From Citrus sinensis (taxonomy: Eukaryota; Streptophyta; Magnoliopsida; Sapindales; Rutaceae): a stretch of 64,000 nucleotides of DNA. The position numbers and the translations under genes were made by a program. Positions 1-13,000 of the stretch are shown here, piece after piece. The notes below the pieces were generated by a model. That model made no database searches and was not told where the DNA came from. It was given only the letters and a program-made list of their open reading frames with translations. Location of the stretch: NCBI RefSeq assembly GCF_022201045.2, contig NC_068561.1, positions 21,702,501-21,766,500 of the forward strand, given 5' to 3'. How positions within the stretch are numbered: position 1 is the first letter of the stretch; each line of letters opens with the position of its first letter.

Positions 1-2350
1 TATTACTATTAAGTATGTAAGATATGACATATAATAGATTTATCTAAAACAAATCATATAAATAAGTTGCAATTACAAGATTTATTTATGGCATGACACA
101 AATAAATAGAACAACTAAGTACGCACATTTAAATGAATGTCATAAATTGTATCAATATATAATATATTACCTTTGAGACCCATTTAGCATAAGCACAGAT
201 ACCATGAAATTATGGTTTATGTTACATTTAATATTCTCACATAGTAGGAAATTGTTTAAGTCTCATACAATTTAAGTTTCAGAAGCTTATTTTCATTTTA
301 TTTTCCAATATCACTTTGTTGATCATAAGAGTTAAATCTAACATATATTCTTAGTTGTCTTTAGTTTATGAATCATAAAAGATTATTTTGTTGATCTTGT
401 TTAATTGTAATTATAAAATTTATGCTATTTAGAGTAATTACTTTTATGATACTAATTAATGGTGACAATTTTTTTTTAAAAAAAGAATTACATCCAATAA
501 TATTGACATAGGAAAGTGATTAATGTTGATTGAAGTTGAAATGTTGAAGCCGAAGGGAGCTTGGACGACATTCTCTAGAGTAAACTTATAGTCACAGACA
601 GTGATCTATAATTTTTTATAACCATTTCGTTTGTAATTTCGGCAGATACAATACTGTAGCAAGTAACTAAAGGAAAACAAATCTAAAATACACCAATAAT
701 ATTTTTTATATACAATAATTATATGTATTTTTTTCCTGAAAAGAGTACCAAAGAGAATTGTCATATCATAACTAATAGGAAAGATTATTCAACTTTTTTA
801 GTAGTATAGAAAATTTTTATCAATTAATTAAAAAAAATCTACATCTATCTGCAACCTAAATGATACATATTACTTTTTAATTAATTATTTATTTATCCAC
901 TGTATTAAAAGAATGATACATTATTTATCCACTGTATTAAAAAGAATGATACATATTAAACATTTAAATCTAAGGGTTAACAACAACCCCGTTATCAATG
1001 TTGAAAAAATGAATACATCATCATAAAAAGAAAATCCTTTGCAAAATGTGTTGTTATAAACATAACAACTTGAGCTTATGGGATATGTTCAAGTCTACTA
1101 GAAATAATTCAAAAAAGAGTACAGGGACGGCACCCCCTTATTATCGTTATAAAAACCCACTTCAAATAAAATTATAGTCAAAGACAAATAAGATCAAATA
1201 CACATAGACTTTTCTTTTCCCCAACAAATTACATTCATAATCAATCTTTTTTTAAAAAAAAAATTCCTTGTCATTTCCCTTATAACTAAAATAAATTTTA
1301 CAAATTTAGAATAATCTATTTTTTTTTATATTTCTTATTGATTAAATTTTTTTACTCCTTAAGATTGCTTTGAAATTATAATGTAAAATATGCGTAATTT
1401 AAGCGAATGATTAACTTTCAAAAATTCACTACCTATAAAACTTTTTAATTTGTGCGTACGGTAATAATAAGATTGCAATAGAAATGAAAATTAACACAAT
1501 ACTACTTTGAGCTTAATAATAAAAAATTAAATGAAAAATTAGAGGTTTATTTTAAAAAAAAAGACATTTTAAAAAATAAAATAAATATAACTGAAAATAA
1601 GGTCTCACGAGGAGATTAGAGGGGTGTTAATAATCCAACTCTACGAAATAAAGAAAAAAAAAATTAAAGGTGAGACTTTTAATCGCCGCACCTAAAAAAG
1701 TATATGCCTTCTTACTAAATAATAAATACTAATATCCATCCTAACAAACATTTATAGGTGGAAAATGAATAAATTTATATTGAATTTCCCGACTAAAAAA
1801 TAGTCTGTCACTGGGCAAGATATACATGGTAACATAAAAGAATCAAATTGTCCGCAAAAGAATTTTGACGGTAGCAAAATAGCACAAGTCTTTCTTTGCG
1901 AAATTTCTTTTGTTATATTACGTCAAATTACTCAATTGGGTAAATAACTAAATATCGCACCTTTCACCAATTGAATGCTTTGTGGAGCCGAAAGATTTAT
2001 ACATTCCTGGTCAGAAGGGGTGTATCTCTCGCAAAGAATGTACTCTTATGTGCCATTTGTAAAATTTCCTGTGGCGTATGCGCCAGTCTGAATAAAAAGA
2101 TTAATCTGCTTATTTTCAATATTTTCCAATCGATACTTGTAGGGTGGTTGTGGCGAATTCAGAAACTTGTTTGAGATTTTATATTTTACGGCACAAGCAA
2201 CAACCCGAAAGCGGATGGAAAAAGCAAAATGCGGAGAAATTATGCATTTATGTACACAAGTCGCACACAAAAAATATATTGGTTAATAGTAATTGGTACA
2301 AACGAGGATAAGCCGGATACACCAACACTATATCGGATGGTTCTGGCGAA
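1..2350. other. AT-rich intergenic DNA
   Basis: I see no gene in this stretch. It is very AT-rich, with many short A and T runs and stops in all frames. The only open frames are short (for example 1971-2174) and have no recognisable protein character. A short tandem repeat at 889-953 is listed separately. Confidence 0.7.
889..953. repeat. Two-unit tandem repeat, 32-33 bp
   Basis: The unit at 889-920 is repeated at 921-953, differing only by one extra A in an A run. Both begin TTATTTATCCACTG and end GAATGATACA. It lies in AT-rich intergenic DNA and is probably a slippage or small duplication product. Confidence 0.85.
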
Positions 2351-3907
2351 TTTTTATACACCTCTGTACAGCATATACGATTCCTCTTGACACAAATAGA
2401 TGCAGTCCTTTAAATTGTATAAAGTACAAATAGATGCAGGATGTAGAACTGGATTCGACTTGCATTCAGATAATACCAGTCCAGAGCATAAGCCACCACA
2501 GCTAACTTCTGATGTTCTCTCTAATATAGATTGAGGCAATCGAATATGTCTGCTAAAACTAATGGAAAAAAGAGAGAAAAGAAGAGTGGTGACTCCTCTT
2601 TTCACAAACAGTTTTCTTGTACCAACAAACATTAGACAAAGAAGCAGGAATGAGAAGGACCCTAACTAGAAGAAACGCAAATCAATAAGCGTGTAGTGCC
2701 TTTAAACTCGGTTGGTAGATCATAACTAGTTAACATCATCGACACTACCAATAAGTATGATAAAGCATGAGGAAATCAGCCACATCTGCAATCAGGATAT
2801 ATGAATTCAAGTTAGCCATATCGTTATCCCTATAGAAACTATTTGAGGTTAAGAAATAGATACACTAATGCCAAAACCAAGGCATATAGAAGTTCAAGGT
2901 AAACTTAAGAATGGATATGAATGCTCTATAGATCATAAAAATTTATACAGTGGCCAACAATTTTAAACTTGTCCCAGATCATAATCACAAGGTACTAACG
3001 CATCACAACAAAATGAATCACTCCCCTCCAGCTTAGTTCACTTGATTACCTCCCATCCACTTAAATAGGACTGATCCTCAAATACACAATAGGGGTCAAT
3101 CGACCTGTCAAAACTGACTATCCAATGACTAGAAAGGAGTGGAAGGCTGCCCTAACTCATCATCGTTTGTACATGGAGAAAATAATTGTACGTCATATAG
3201 AGGGAACACCTACTTCTATCAAGATTAAAAAGCAGCAAGCTCTGCTTAGAGTGAGCCCTTATTAAAGAAAGCCATTGCGCTCAAGCCCTCGTATTAGTAT
3301 AGGTTGCTGTGGATAAAGGATGATACCTAGGTTGACAAAGGTGATACCAAACTAGTTCAAATCCTATACAAATAAGATCAATAGAAAGACAAGAAGAGCT
3401 TCCAACTGGGCTAGTATTGCAATATCCAAAAGTAAGAATCAGTCAATTTTTAAGGGAACAAAAATGGACATTAAATAGAACCCAACCACAGATGACATAA
3501 AATTGGAAACCCAAGTTGTCATAACTTACCACTGTTACTGTAGGGGTGATTCATAATATGCCATAGACCCAAAGGAGTACTGCTCCCGCTCAGGAGATAC
3601 ACCTGCAGAATTCATAACTCAAGTATCCGTTAGAAAGAAAAACATGCAAACCGAAAACAATAGATAAGATACTAAAAACAACTTTGTCATCAATTATAAA
3701 ATCCACAAGAATTAGCACATATTGAACGAACAGAACTTTCAATGGATATTCAAACTTAAAAAAAAAAGGTGATGAAATTTGATAATAAAAAAGAATGAGA
3801 GCTGGAGTTTCATTCAATAAGTTCATAAATGAAGTGTCCAATTCAATATCCTCCCACTAAAACTAACTCAGATCCAGAAGGGCTGCAACTCTCAAAGAAA
3901 TAGAGCC
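2351..3907. other. Probable HSFA3 3' flank, no firm gene
   Basis: Base composition is less AT-extreme than upstream, but I found no coding region I can support. The part next to 3908 is probably HSFA3 3' UTR on the minus strand. Minus-strand open frames at 2354-2632 and 3590-3841 encode no recognisable domain. An additional untranslated exon or a decayed gene fragment cannot be excluded. Confidence 0.4.
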
Positions 3908-6252
3908 CTATGGATCCATGTCCTTAGGCCTATCATCTTCTTTTGGGCTAGCTTGACTCTCAGGGTCAACAAAAGGGGGTTCATCAGCTGACCAAAGATC
4001 AATGCTTGAACCTCCTGCTGCTTGTAAGGAACTTAAATCCCAGATATCGGATAACCCACCAGACATTCCCAAATCTGGCACATCAGAGGTGGAAAGATTA
4101 CCCAATAACTCATTGCTAGAACTAGACATACCAGCAGTGGCATCAAATCCCAAGTTCCATATATCCTCTTGTGTAGCAATGCATTCTATCCCTGGAGATG
4201 AGATGTCATGAATGTTCTCTTTCATCAAATCCTGAGGGAAAGAGACAAAGCACTCCGATCTAACTTCTTGCTGTGGGCTCATTACATTCTTCTCTTTAAA
4301 ATGAGGATCTTTTATTCCCGAGCTTGAAGCCCCTTCTCCCATCTGCTCTGGGGCTTTGGTAAATCCTCCGGGTGCAGCCAACTCATCTGAAACTGCTAGG
4401 TCAACCGAAGCCACATTTTCAAATTGAAATGGCATATCTTCTCTACCTGATCCAATGCCTACCATACCATCTAGGAGATAATCGGGAGACCGTTCGACAG
4501 GAACATGATGTGATTCTGGGACAACATTAGGTATGGTGAGGTTTCCCCAATCAGGTCTGTACTTCACAATCTGCCCTTCCACGGATGAATCTGATTTACC
4601 CAGTTCATGTGGCTGGTGTTTGACAAACTTCCTCTTCATCCTAGATGAACCAATCTCTCCTTGTTCCTTCTTCTGCTTAAGACGGGCTAAAAAGGCTGGA
4701 TTCTGGAGCAACTTGGCCAAAAACGAAACCATCTGCTTCTGCCTCTGCTCTGCTGCGTGAATCCTCTGATTGATTGCTTCCATATGGCTAGCTGTCCCAC
4801 GATGCTGTTGGTGCAGTTCGACAACTTCCTGCATCAACATACCTCTCTCCTTCCTCAGCTGCTCTATGTCACCTTGCACCCCAGATTTTTCTGCTTCAGA
4901 AAAAGGCCCAATAAAGGTTCCAATCTGTTGAGATTGAGGCGACTTTCGCCTCCGAATGTTCTTCAAAAGATGCCTCCTCCCTCGCTGGAAAGCTTCATTT
5001 GCAAATTCCCACCTATCAGTATCAATCTTGCGGAACCCCTGAATACAGTACCCAAAGAGATTCAAGAATGAACCAGAAGAAATAAAGCTTCACAAAAACA
5101 AAAAACATTAATGTATTGATTCAAATGATATCTAAGTCCATCAGATAAAAAATTAATGGAGTGATTCACGTGATACTCTGTATATCAATTATCAAGCAAA
5201 GAAGAAGCAGAAACGCACCACAAAGATGATCTGTATATCAGAAAACCATTTTCATCATCAGGTAAGTAGAGAGATGTCATAACATGCCAGATAACAAAAA
5301 TGTTAAACCAGAAACTCAACTTCTATCTGCACAAGTCTGAACTGCCCACTCGATTACTCACTGCTTTGAGGGAAAAGGTAGAAAGAAGTTTAAAACCTCA
5401 ACTAAACATGAGCTAATAAAGTAGAAACCATCGTTATTTCTTGTCTATTTCATACTAGATACATAACTACAGTATATAAATGACAAATCAATGAAAGTAA
5501 CCTGTACAAACCGCAAGACAGATAATAAATTCAAAAGCATTCAAATGAGTAGTTATGTAATTAAATAAATTTTCCCTTACAAAATTTGTTTACAACAATT
5601 GATATCAATATTTACACCCCATTTCAGTATCCAACAAGTTGCATTACAAGTCCTGATATATTACAACATCAGCCTCTGTCTGTAAGTACATCAAATCCAA
5701 TTACAGAATAAACATCAGTTAACAGTACAAACAAAAACAAAAAAAAATGAAAACAATAATATACAACAAGAAACAAGAAAGAGAAAACACAAGATTTACA
5801 AAGAAAAGACAGCAGCCAATAATAAAGGCTGCCTTACTGCAAATAATACCCACATAAGTATTAAGCTGCCTGACAAAACTCGAGAAATTGTTGTGCTTGA
5901 AATTGCGCGGCAGAATCAGCCTGGAAAACTCCAGAGGGTCCCACACCACGAAGCTCTCTCCGGTCGAACCCCAAGAGATGATGGGATCAAGCGACGTGTC
6001 GTCCACGAGATCAAAAGTCTTGGACAGAAACGGCGGAATTGGGTTCCCGTGCAGACACTCCAGGGGCTGAGGGACATCAGCAGCTGGAGTCGTTGCAAAA
6101 GACGAGAATGCTTCCAACTCCTCCACAGTGGTGGGAAAAGCAATGGTTTCCATTGACAACGGCGTCGCCTCAGGCAAGGAAGAAGTAATAGCAGAAGTAA
6201 TAACAGTAGTATTTGGCGGGGATTTCGGGTAATTTTGTTCCTTTTTGTCCAT
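3908..6252 (-). CDS. HSFA3: Heat stress transcription factor A-3
   Basis: Two exons, 5854-6252 and 3908-5038, give a 509-residue protein. The 815-bp intron (5039-5853) falls inside the DNA-binding domain after the Asn-Thr-Tyr motif, the usual plant Hsf position; I see nothing else in it. The DNA-binding domain spans about residues 72-165 ([13 protein letters not shown], then [12 protein letters not shown]). A heptad-rich HR-A/B region follows at about 186-250, with the longer spacing typical of class A. A basic NLS-like stretch MKRKFVK sits near 267-273. The C-terminus carries Trp-centred acidic motifs ([27 protein letters not shown]), characteristic of HsfA3 rather than the single AHA motifs of other class A factors. 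As known for the family, it activates heat- and drought-response genes in the nucleus. The start codon is the first Met of an open frame that runs without interruption into the DNA-binding domain. Confidence 0.93.
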
Positions 6253-6369
6253 TAATTAATTAATTTGGAGAAAGAACGGTGTATTGGAGAAATGAATAAT
6301 GGGGATAGTTGGATGTGATTAAGGGGATGGTGAATATAATAATAAGGGTTTAAGAAGGCGAGGGGTTTA

Positions 6370-6375
6370 ACCGAC
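6370..6375 (+). promoter_or_regulatory. DRE/CRT core (ACCGAC)
   Basis: ACCGAC lies 118 bp upstream of the HSFA3 start codon. DREB2-type factors bind (A/G)CCGAC in either orientation, and in Arabidopsis DREB2A induces HSFA3. The motif is seen; its use here is inferred. It could fall in the 5' UTR because the transcription start is unknown. Confidence 0.5.
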
Positions 6376-6557
6376 AAAGTGGACTGGAAAAATCTAGAGC
6401 AAAGGCGGTGACGAAGGGGGCCTTCGCCTTCGTCTTCTTCTACGGCCACCGTTACTGTGTTACCACTGTTGTTGGTGTTAAAAAGTGGCATTTTGATTTT
6501 TCAGTTGTGCACAAAAAAAAAAAAAAAAAAGAAGAAATTGGCCAAAATTGTAAGAGA

Positions 6558-6563
6558 ACCGAC
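6558..6563 (+). promoter_or_regulatory. Second DRE/CRT core (ACCGAC)
   Basis: A second ACCGAC core lies 306 bp upstream of the HSFA3 start codon. Two cores within 200 bp fit DREB2 control of HSFA3, but each 6-mer alone is expected by chance every few kilobases. Confidence 0.5.
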
Positions 6564-6652
6564 TTATATTATCAGTTAGGTTGTTTCCTGGCAGTTACGC
6601 CAGGTGAATGGAAAACTCAAAGTTCTGGTTCTGAGGGAGGCAGTTGGGCTCC

Positions 6653-6660
6653 ACACGTGG
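6653..6660 (+). promoter_or_regulatory. ABRE/G-box-like site (ACACGTGG)
   Basis: ACACGTGG contains the ACGTG core bound by bZIP factors of the ABF/AREB group. It lies about 400 bp upstream of the HSFA3 start, near the two DRE cores; DRE and ABRE often act together in stress promoters. Function is inferred only from motif and position. Confidence 0.4.
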
Positions 6661-7132
6661 GTTAGATATTTTTGTCAGCCGTGATTCTGTCTGGCCTGGT
6701 TTTTTTGGCGCGGGGTTTGTATATTCATTTTTAATTGCTTTTTTTTATTAATTAATTATTATTATTGTCACAAAATTACAAATTTGCCGAATGACATGGA
6801 ATTCCGGAAATTTTTTTTTTATAGAATTACTGCAATTTTTATCTTTATTTTTGGGAGAAAATTCTTTTAATTTTTTTAGCTAAAATTATAGATTATTTTC
6901 TAAATGCTAAAGTTTACGATTCTTTATTTTAATGTGACACTTACACGTCATTTTATTGGTTGGTGTAATTTTTTTAATATTAATGATGATATAAAAATCT
7001 ACGAGATTTTGTTAGCATTAAAGTTTTCAAAGATTTATTATGAAAAAATTCAATAAAAATTTACCATTATTTAATAACAAAAAATAATATTCTTTGATTT
7101 AACAAGTGACTATATATAATGTACATAATAAT
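6661..7132. other. HSFA3 upstream AT-rich DNA
   Basis: AT-rich sequence with long T runs and no open frame worth calling. It probably holds distal HSFA3 promoter sequence. I see nothing else. Confidence 0.5.
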
Positions 7133-7141
7133 TTAAAATGA

Positions 7142-7281
7142 GGGGAAACATGTGGTGCAATTATGGTACCGTACCACAATTGTATTCAGCCGTTGGATGC
7201 CAGTGGACCCATTAATCTAAGTGCATCTAACGGCTGGATGCAATTGTGGTATAATACTACAGTTACACCGTAGCTTGATCC
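7142..7281. mobile_element. Palindromic Mutator-type MITE, copy 1
   Basis: A 140-bp element is flanked by a perfect 9-bp duplication TTAAAATGA (7133-7141 and 7282-7290). Two 46-bp arms in inverted orientation, 7154-7199 and 7224-7269, surround a 24-bp spacer. The ends start with GGG or GGA. The 9-bp duplication and G-rich ends point to Mutator-type transposition (inference from family rules). It is closely related to the element at 45289-45429 and has no coding capacity. Confidence 0.85.
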
Positions 7282-7290
7282 TTAAAATGA

Positions 7291-9100
7291 TACCCAATCA
7301 TCGGAGAGAGTTTAATTTTTAAATTAATATTTTTGGGATGACTTATATATATATATATAAGTGTGAATATAAAATTGTTGTTATTTATAATTTCTCGGTG
7401 TTTTTTTAAGAATTTTTTTTTTTAAAACTCTTGTATACGTATTTTGGTCCTGGGGTGGGAGTTAATTAACCGGAGTTAGCGCACAGTTGAAGGGTTGAAG
7501 TGATGGGGTTAGTCAAATACTTTTTTTTTTTTTTTGAGACGTGTTAGTCAAATACTTAAGCACGAAGCTAAGGGTAATCGAGCAATCAGAATGCTAGAAC
7601 TGGAGATTTGAGATGGTGACCTTTTGTGTGTCGTTGTCATATGGATTTACTTATAGATTTGGGCCCAGTAATGTTTATCCTTGCAAAATAGAAAATACGC
7701 AAAATGGATCTGATCTCATTTCATCATTTGGGTTATTTATTGCCCGTGCAAATAAAATAGGATTGATCATAATATTCCCCCCAAAAAAAGAAAAAAAAAA
7801 CTCAAAATGAATTGAACACGCTTCATTGCTTAGTAATAAGACAATGCTGATTGTATTTTATTAGTTTAATGTAAATTTTATTTATAAACTAAAATTTTAA
7901 AAATTCACATTTTTCTTATAGCATCTAACTTGCAAAACGATATATTTAGAGGAATACGCGGGGAAGTGAAACTTCTATAACTTTTAAAAATATTTTATAA
8001 AATCAAAACTAAACATTTACTTAACAATTATTAGTTATGTTACCTTATTTTAAGTCAATTCGAATCCGTTAATGACGTGCCGTATTTGTATTATACTATG
8101 GTATAACGTGACATAACCAAATTGTTATCTTTATGCAGAGAGTCTGAATTTTCAACAAAAGACTTAATATTTTAATTATTGAAAGCAAAGTTACCACAAA
8201 AATATCACGAAAAATGGGTTATTAAATAATATAGACAAGGCTGTAAGCTTGTAGATTTATTTTTTTAATTATTGTGATACATATATAGCAGTACTAATAA
8301 TTTTTTTTATAAAAATTCTAGGTAGGTATGTTCAAGATAATATCAATAATATAGTAAGGGGTAGTACATGCATGTATTAGAAAATATCGGTCTCGTTATT
8401 GAAATTAAAAAGCCAACACCTCTATGGAGGAATGCCTGAGATGATCTGTTAACTTATCTGCGACATAGATAGTTCTGCGTGTAAAGATGTTGACTCCACA
8501 AATAGAATGGTCTAGTTCACACATTGAGAGTCCTTGATAACGTCTTTGCAGTTTTACTTTTAGAGATTATTTTTAGAAACGAAAATGATGGTCTAAGAAA
8601 AATGTTCTAACCAGTCTCAATTCCATTTCCAGATTGCTTTCAATACCATTCGTTAGTTGCGGTCACATTTTAAATTCAAAAACAACGTGCACGCACGAGT
8701 TTACGAAAATTAGTGAATGCGTTCGTTCACATATTATAAATGTGTTTTCATAGCATAACTGTTCTAGAACAACATTTCACTCAAAATTTTTTTTTTTTTT
8801 TTTAAATTCTGTCTTTTCGAAAACACAATCAAAAAAGTTTTCAACCGTTTTTTTTCCGGGTGGAAATAGAAACCATTTCTGGAGACGCAACAAAATAACT
8901 ACGATTCGTTTCTTTTACAGCCACAAACTTCACACTTTCGTAAAATTCACTTATTTAGCGCCCCTCTTCGATTATGTGAATTTCATTCATTACGGGAGTT
9001 CCACTTTTGTTTTTGTTAGAAGTCTTCGCTGATATCCATGGAATCAGTAAAATTCACTTCACCATACTTGAAAAATTCGGAGAAATTACGTGAACAGGAG
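7291..9100. other. Intergenic DNA
   Basis: AT-rich DNA with A and T runs and a short AT microsatellite near 7345-7362. No coding region or structured RNA is evident. A plus-strand frame at 7613-7810 has no protein character. Confidence 0.6.
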
Positions 9101-10091
9101 GAGATGAGAACTACCAGGGGCAAGGATGCCTACTTGCAATTGCAGGCTTGCAGCTGGTGAAGATATGTGACCTATATATATACATATACATATACATATA
9201 CATATATATCAAAACAAATAAGAAAATCTCAAATTTATCTGTACCAACAAAAATATAAAAAAAGAAAATCTCAAGAGGTCTGCACCGACAAAAGCTGCTT
9301 CTCATTAACTAATTTATAGTTACAAATTTTACATACAAAATCATGAGAGACAGAATTATACAACTTTCCGAAATGACTAAAGTAAACAATCGATACAAAC
9401 AATATCTTTTTGTGGGTGGTAAAGCGGATATTGGATTTCCAGCGTGCATAAAAAATCAGAATTCTCAATCAGCTGTGAGAACAGACATGTACAACAATGA
9501 TTCTGCAACATATCACATTGAGGCCAGGGTAAGGATTTAGAAAATTTGAATGTTAAGCCTTCGACAAAACTTTGACGGAAGAAGAAATCCTTAACAATCT
9601 TGGGACAAAAAGAAGAATGGTGGTTCAGTTGCAAGACGAGAAGTAAGAAGAGCATGTTTAATCCCTGTGCAAGGAAATGCAACAATCCACTGTCCCGTTG
9701 TTCGAATATATTTGACACCCCGCCCATCCCCATAGTCTAACACAAATAATGATGGTTTAGTAGTTGCATGAAAACAGAAACGAATTTTAAGGGTGACAGT
9801 ATATCACAAGGCTGTCTATCCTAAGCTTTTTCTACTTCTATTAAAATCAACAATATTCTGTCAACAAAGAGAATACAGACTCGGGGTATCACTCTGTATT
9901 TATAGATTAGAGCAAAGGGAAACAAGGGATAGACAACAAGAGAGAAAGAAAAAGTGAAAAAGAAGAAGAAGAATTGTAGAAGGAGCACCTCAGACTACCT
10001 AAACAGTTTGTCTCCTGCCAAACATCAAACCTCAATACGAAAAATGATGTATTTATGTGCATGAATAAGACCTCTCAGAGTTTCTCTCCCC
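9101..10091 (-). other. Probable CTR1 3' UTR and downstream flank
   Basis: This stretch follows the CTR1 stop codon on the minus strand. Its composition is less AT-biased than the DNA beyond it, as expected of transcribed UTR. A TA/CATATA microsatellite lies at about 9173-9209. Minus-strand frames at 9111-9305 and 9377-9733 lack recognisable domains. UTR status is inferred from position and could be settled with transcript reads. Confidence 0.4.
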
Positions 10092-13000
10092 TCAAGTAAG
10101 TAATGGCATGTCCGTAGGACTTGGCTGAGGCGTAGGAGATTTAATCAAAGGCCTTAATAATTCCATGATTGTGGAGAAGGATGGACGTTTCCAGGGCTCG
10201 CTGCAGTATAGCGTATATTGATGAGGTAAGTACCAAGAGGTAAAATAATCGAATGTCCCTCTAAATTTGTAATAACTTAAAACGCTTCCTTACTTACTTA
10301 GCCCAGCAAGCCTCAATTATGGAGGCCACATGGGGATTTACATTGCGCGGAATCTCAAGCCTCTTGCCCTTGAAACCAACAGCTGCTACAACCTACAAAA
10401 GTAGCATACATTGATCTAAGTCTCATGAAGAAAATTAATTCATCCAAATATAACTCAAAATTAAATGGATTACGCAAATGTTATGGAGTGCTAAACAGGA
10501 ATACTGAAAAAGAGCATATTGAATAGGGAAACTTTTACTCTGTATAATAAGAGCTAGAGTTTTTGTATCTTGTGCAGATACATTATGAAAATATCATTCT
10601 CAAGCATGTCAACTAGAATGAAGTTAGAGCTTAGTTGGCAACAACTAAAATGAACTGAAGATCTCACTCGGTCTGTGATCTTGGGGTCAAAATCTAAGTT
10701 CTCAAACTGATCAAGACAGACAATTGTGCACCCTATTGGTTCGGTCCAACACACTGCTAATCAATGATACCAATATGATAATGTTATTTAGCAGTTCAAA
10801 CTATTTACCGCCAATGAGACTTCTATCTTATGAAAACTTGATATTCACAATCATCACTTCTGCATGTCAAGTTTTTGTGTGATTACACATTGCAATTTGA
10901 AGATTTCATTTGCAACATTCAAATTAAAGCAACAAACCTGTGCCGGATTTAAGTTGCCCCAAGGTTGTTGCAGTGTTGCAAGCTCCCACAATATAACACC
11001 AAAGCTGTATATGTCTGACTTTTCGTTTGATGGCTCATCACGGAGAACTTCTGGTGCCATCCACTCAGGCTACCATGATGAAAGAAATATTCTCAATTTA
11101 CTATTGCAATAAACAATTTGTATACCACCTAGAATCTAAGACATTGGAACATGCCGCGGTTAAGTTCTACAAAACTTACAGTCCCTGCTGCAGATTTTGA
11201 TGACAGAAACGTGTTTGCCTTCAAGCGAGAAAGACCGAAATCGCAAACCTGGATGAACAGAGTTGATAATAAAAATTTAATTTCATAAAATGAAACAAAA
11301 ATTGGAATCCCAGTAAACATGCATGTACTTCATCAGAAGATGTCAATCTAAACGAGCAACACCGAAACCAAAAGGAGAAGGAAAAATGCATGGTAAGTAC
11401 TAAACAGAAGACACTGATAACTTTCAGCTGAAAATACAATAAGAATCTAATTTTAGCCTTTTGCAGTTGCCAGTTTCAAATTACATCCAAATTGGTCTAT
11501 GGGACAATTGGAATATATTATGCTATTCACATAATATACAAGACAAATAAAACAATCAATTGAAGCTAACAAAGTAACAGGGTTGTTCCATTCACAGGTT
11601 TCGTGTCAGACAAAAATAAGCATGACAATTGATTGATTGGTTGATAAATGTTAATAATTGGTTTATCCGATACAAATGAGAAATTCATTGCCTTACCTTC
11701 ACTGTATATTTTTTGTCAACCAAAAGATTTGGAGATTTTAAGTCTCTATGAACAATGGGAGGATTCCGTCTATGAAGATAATTCATCCCCTTTGCCTGCA
11801 CCATAAAAAGTCACTAAGCTCGAAGTAGTTGACAAAAAGAACAAAATAATGTCTACATGAACAAGAAATTTGAAAACTGCCTCTGCAATACAAATGGGAA
11901 ATGATATAAACTTATTTAAAACATACCACATCATAGGCCATGTTTAACCGGCGCCTTTCATCCAGCATCTCTCTCACACCAGGTTTATGCAAAAGCCTAT
12001 ACAAGCTACCTCTGCAATTCGAGGCCAATATATTAGATCCTACGTGACTTAAATCCTAAACTGATTAAGATGTATAAAAGAATATTGAGAAAGAGAAAAA
12101 TGGTTTAGCCCTAAACTGATAAAGATGTATAAAGAATATTTAGAAGGAGAAAAATGGTTTAGCTTCTTTTCTTTTTTGTTTGCAAACTTTGGTGGTGGTA
12201 GCTCTAAGAAGAAATTCCAAAACCTTGATAAATATTCCGTCACTATGGACAAGTTTGGGGGCTGAGTGACTGCACCCATAAACAGAACAATATTTGGATG
12301 TCGTAGTCGCTTCATAATTGCAACCTAACAACAGAGGAAAGGAATTAAGAACCTTAAGTAACATAGATATTATATGCAGCATAGAACACAATATTAGCAT
12401 CAGCAAACCTCTCTCAAAAATTCCTTGAACCGTTCTGCATGAAACTCTTGTTCCATGAGAATTTTCACAGCAACATCCTGAAATTATGAACAGATATAAA
12501 TATTCAACACAATCTAATGGGGAAAAAAATTAATTTCAACATCAGATTTTAACCAATAATTCAATGTACCATTGAAATTTAAATGTTGAGAAACAAAACA
12601 CAGCAATAAAACTGATATAGAATGAAACTATAAGAGTTCTAATTTAAGAGAGATCAGAACTAGAATCATAACTTATATTAGATGGAGTAGAAGATAAAAG
12701 GTGGAACACGCACTTCGAAATAAAGGGCCTCCTGGCATTAGCAAGTGCAAAAAAAAATAATAGATTGCATCTCCAAAATTTGTTGGTTTTGAGATCAAAG
12801 ATTTATAGCTTAGGACTATATCATCCGAACATGAGTTAATTGGCTGGATCAGTTAAAAAAAAAAAAACTCCAAAAACACCAGTAAATACGAATATAAAAG
12901 GTAACTGTTCATTTAGCAGATTCAAGGCAAATGCAGAGTAACCAGGATACAAAACTATTTGATTGTAAAACGACATTCTAAGCTACATATAATTAACATA

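Noticed and set aside
889..953. Short direct repeats considered as a CRISPR array
   Set aside because: Two adjacent units without spacers, in a plant nuclear genome; simple tandem duplication.
9377..9733. Minus-strand 118-codon frame downstream of CTR1
   Set aside because: No recognisable domain; position fits CTR1 3' UTR.
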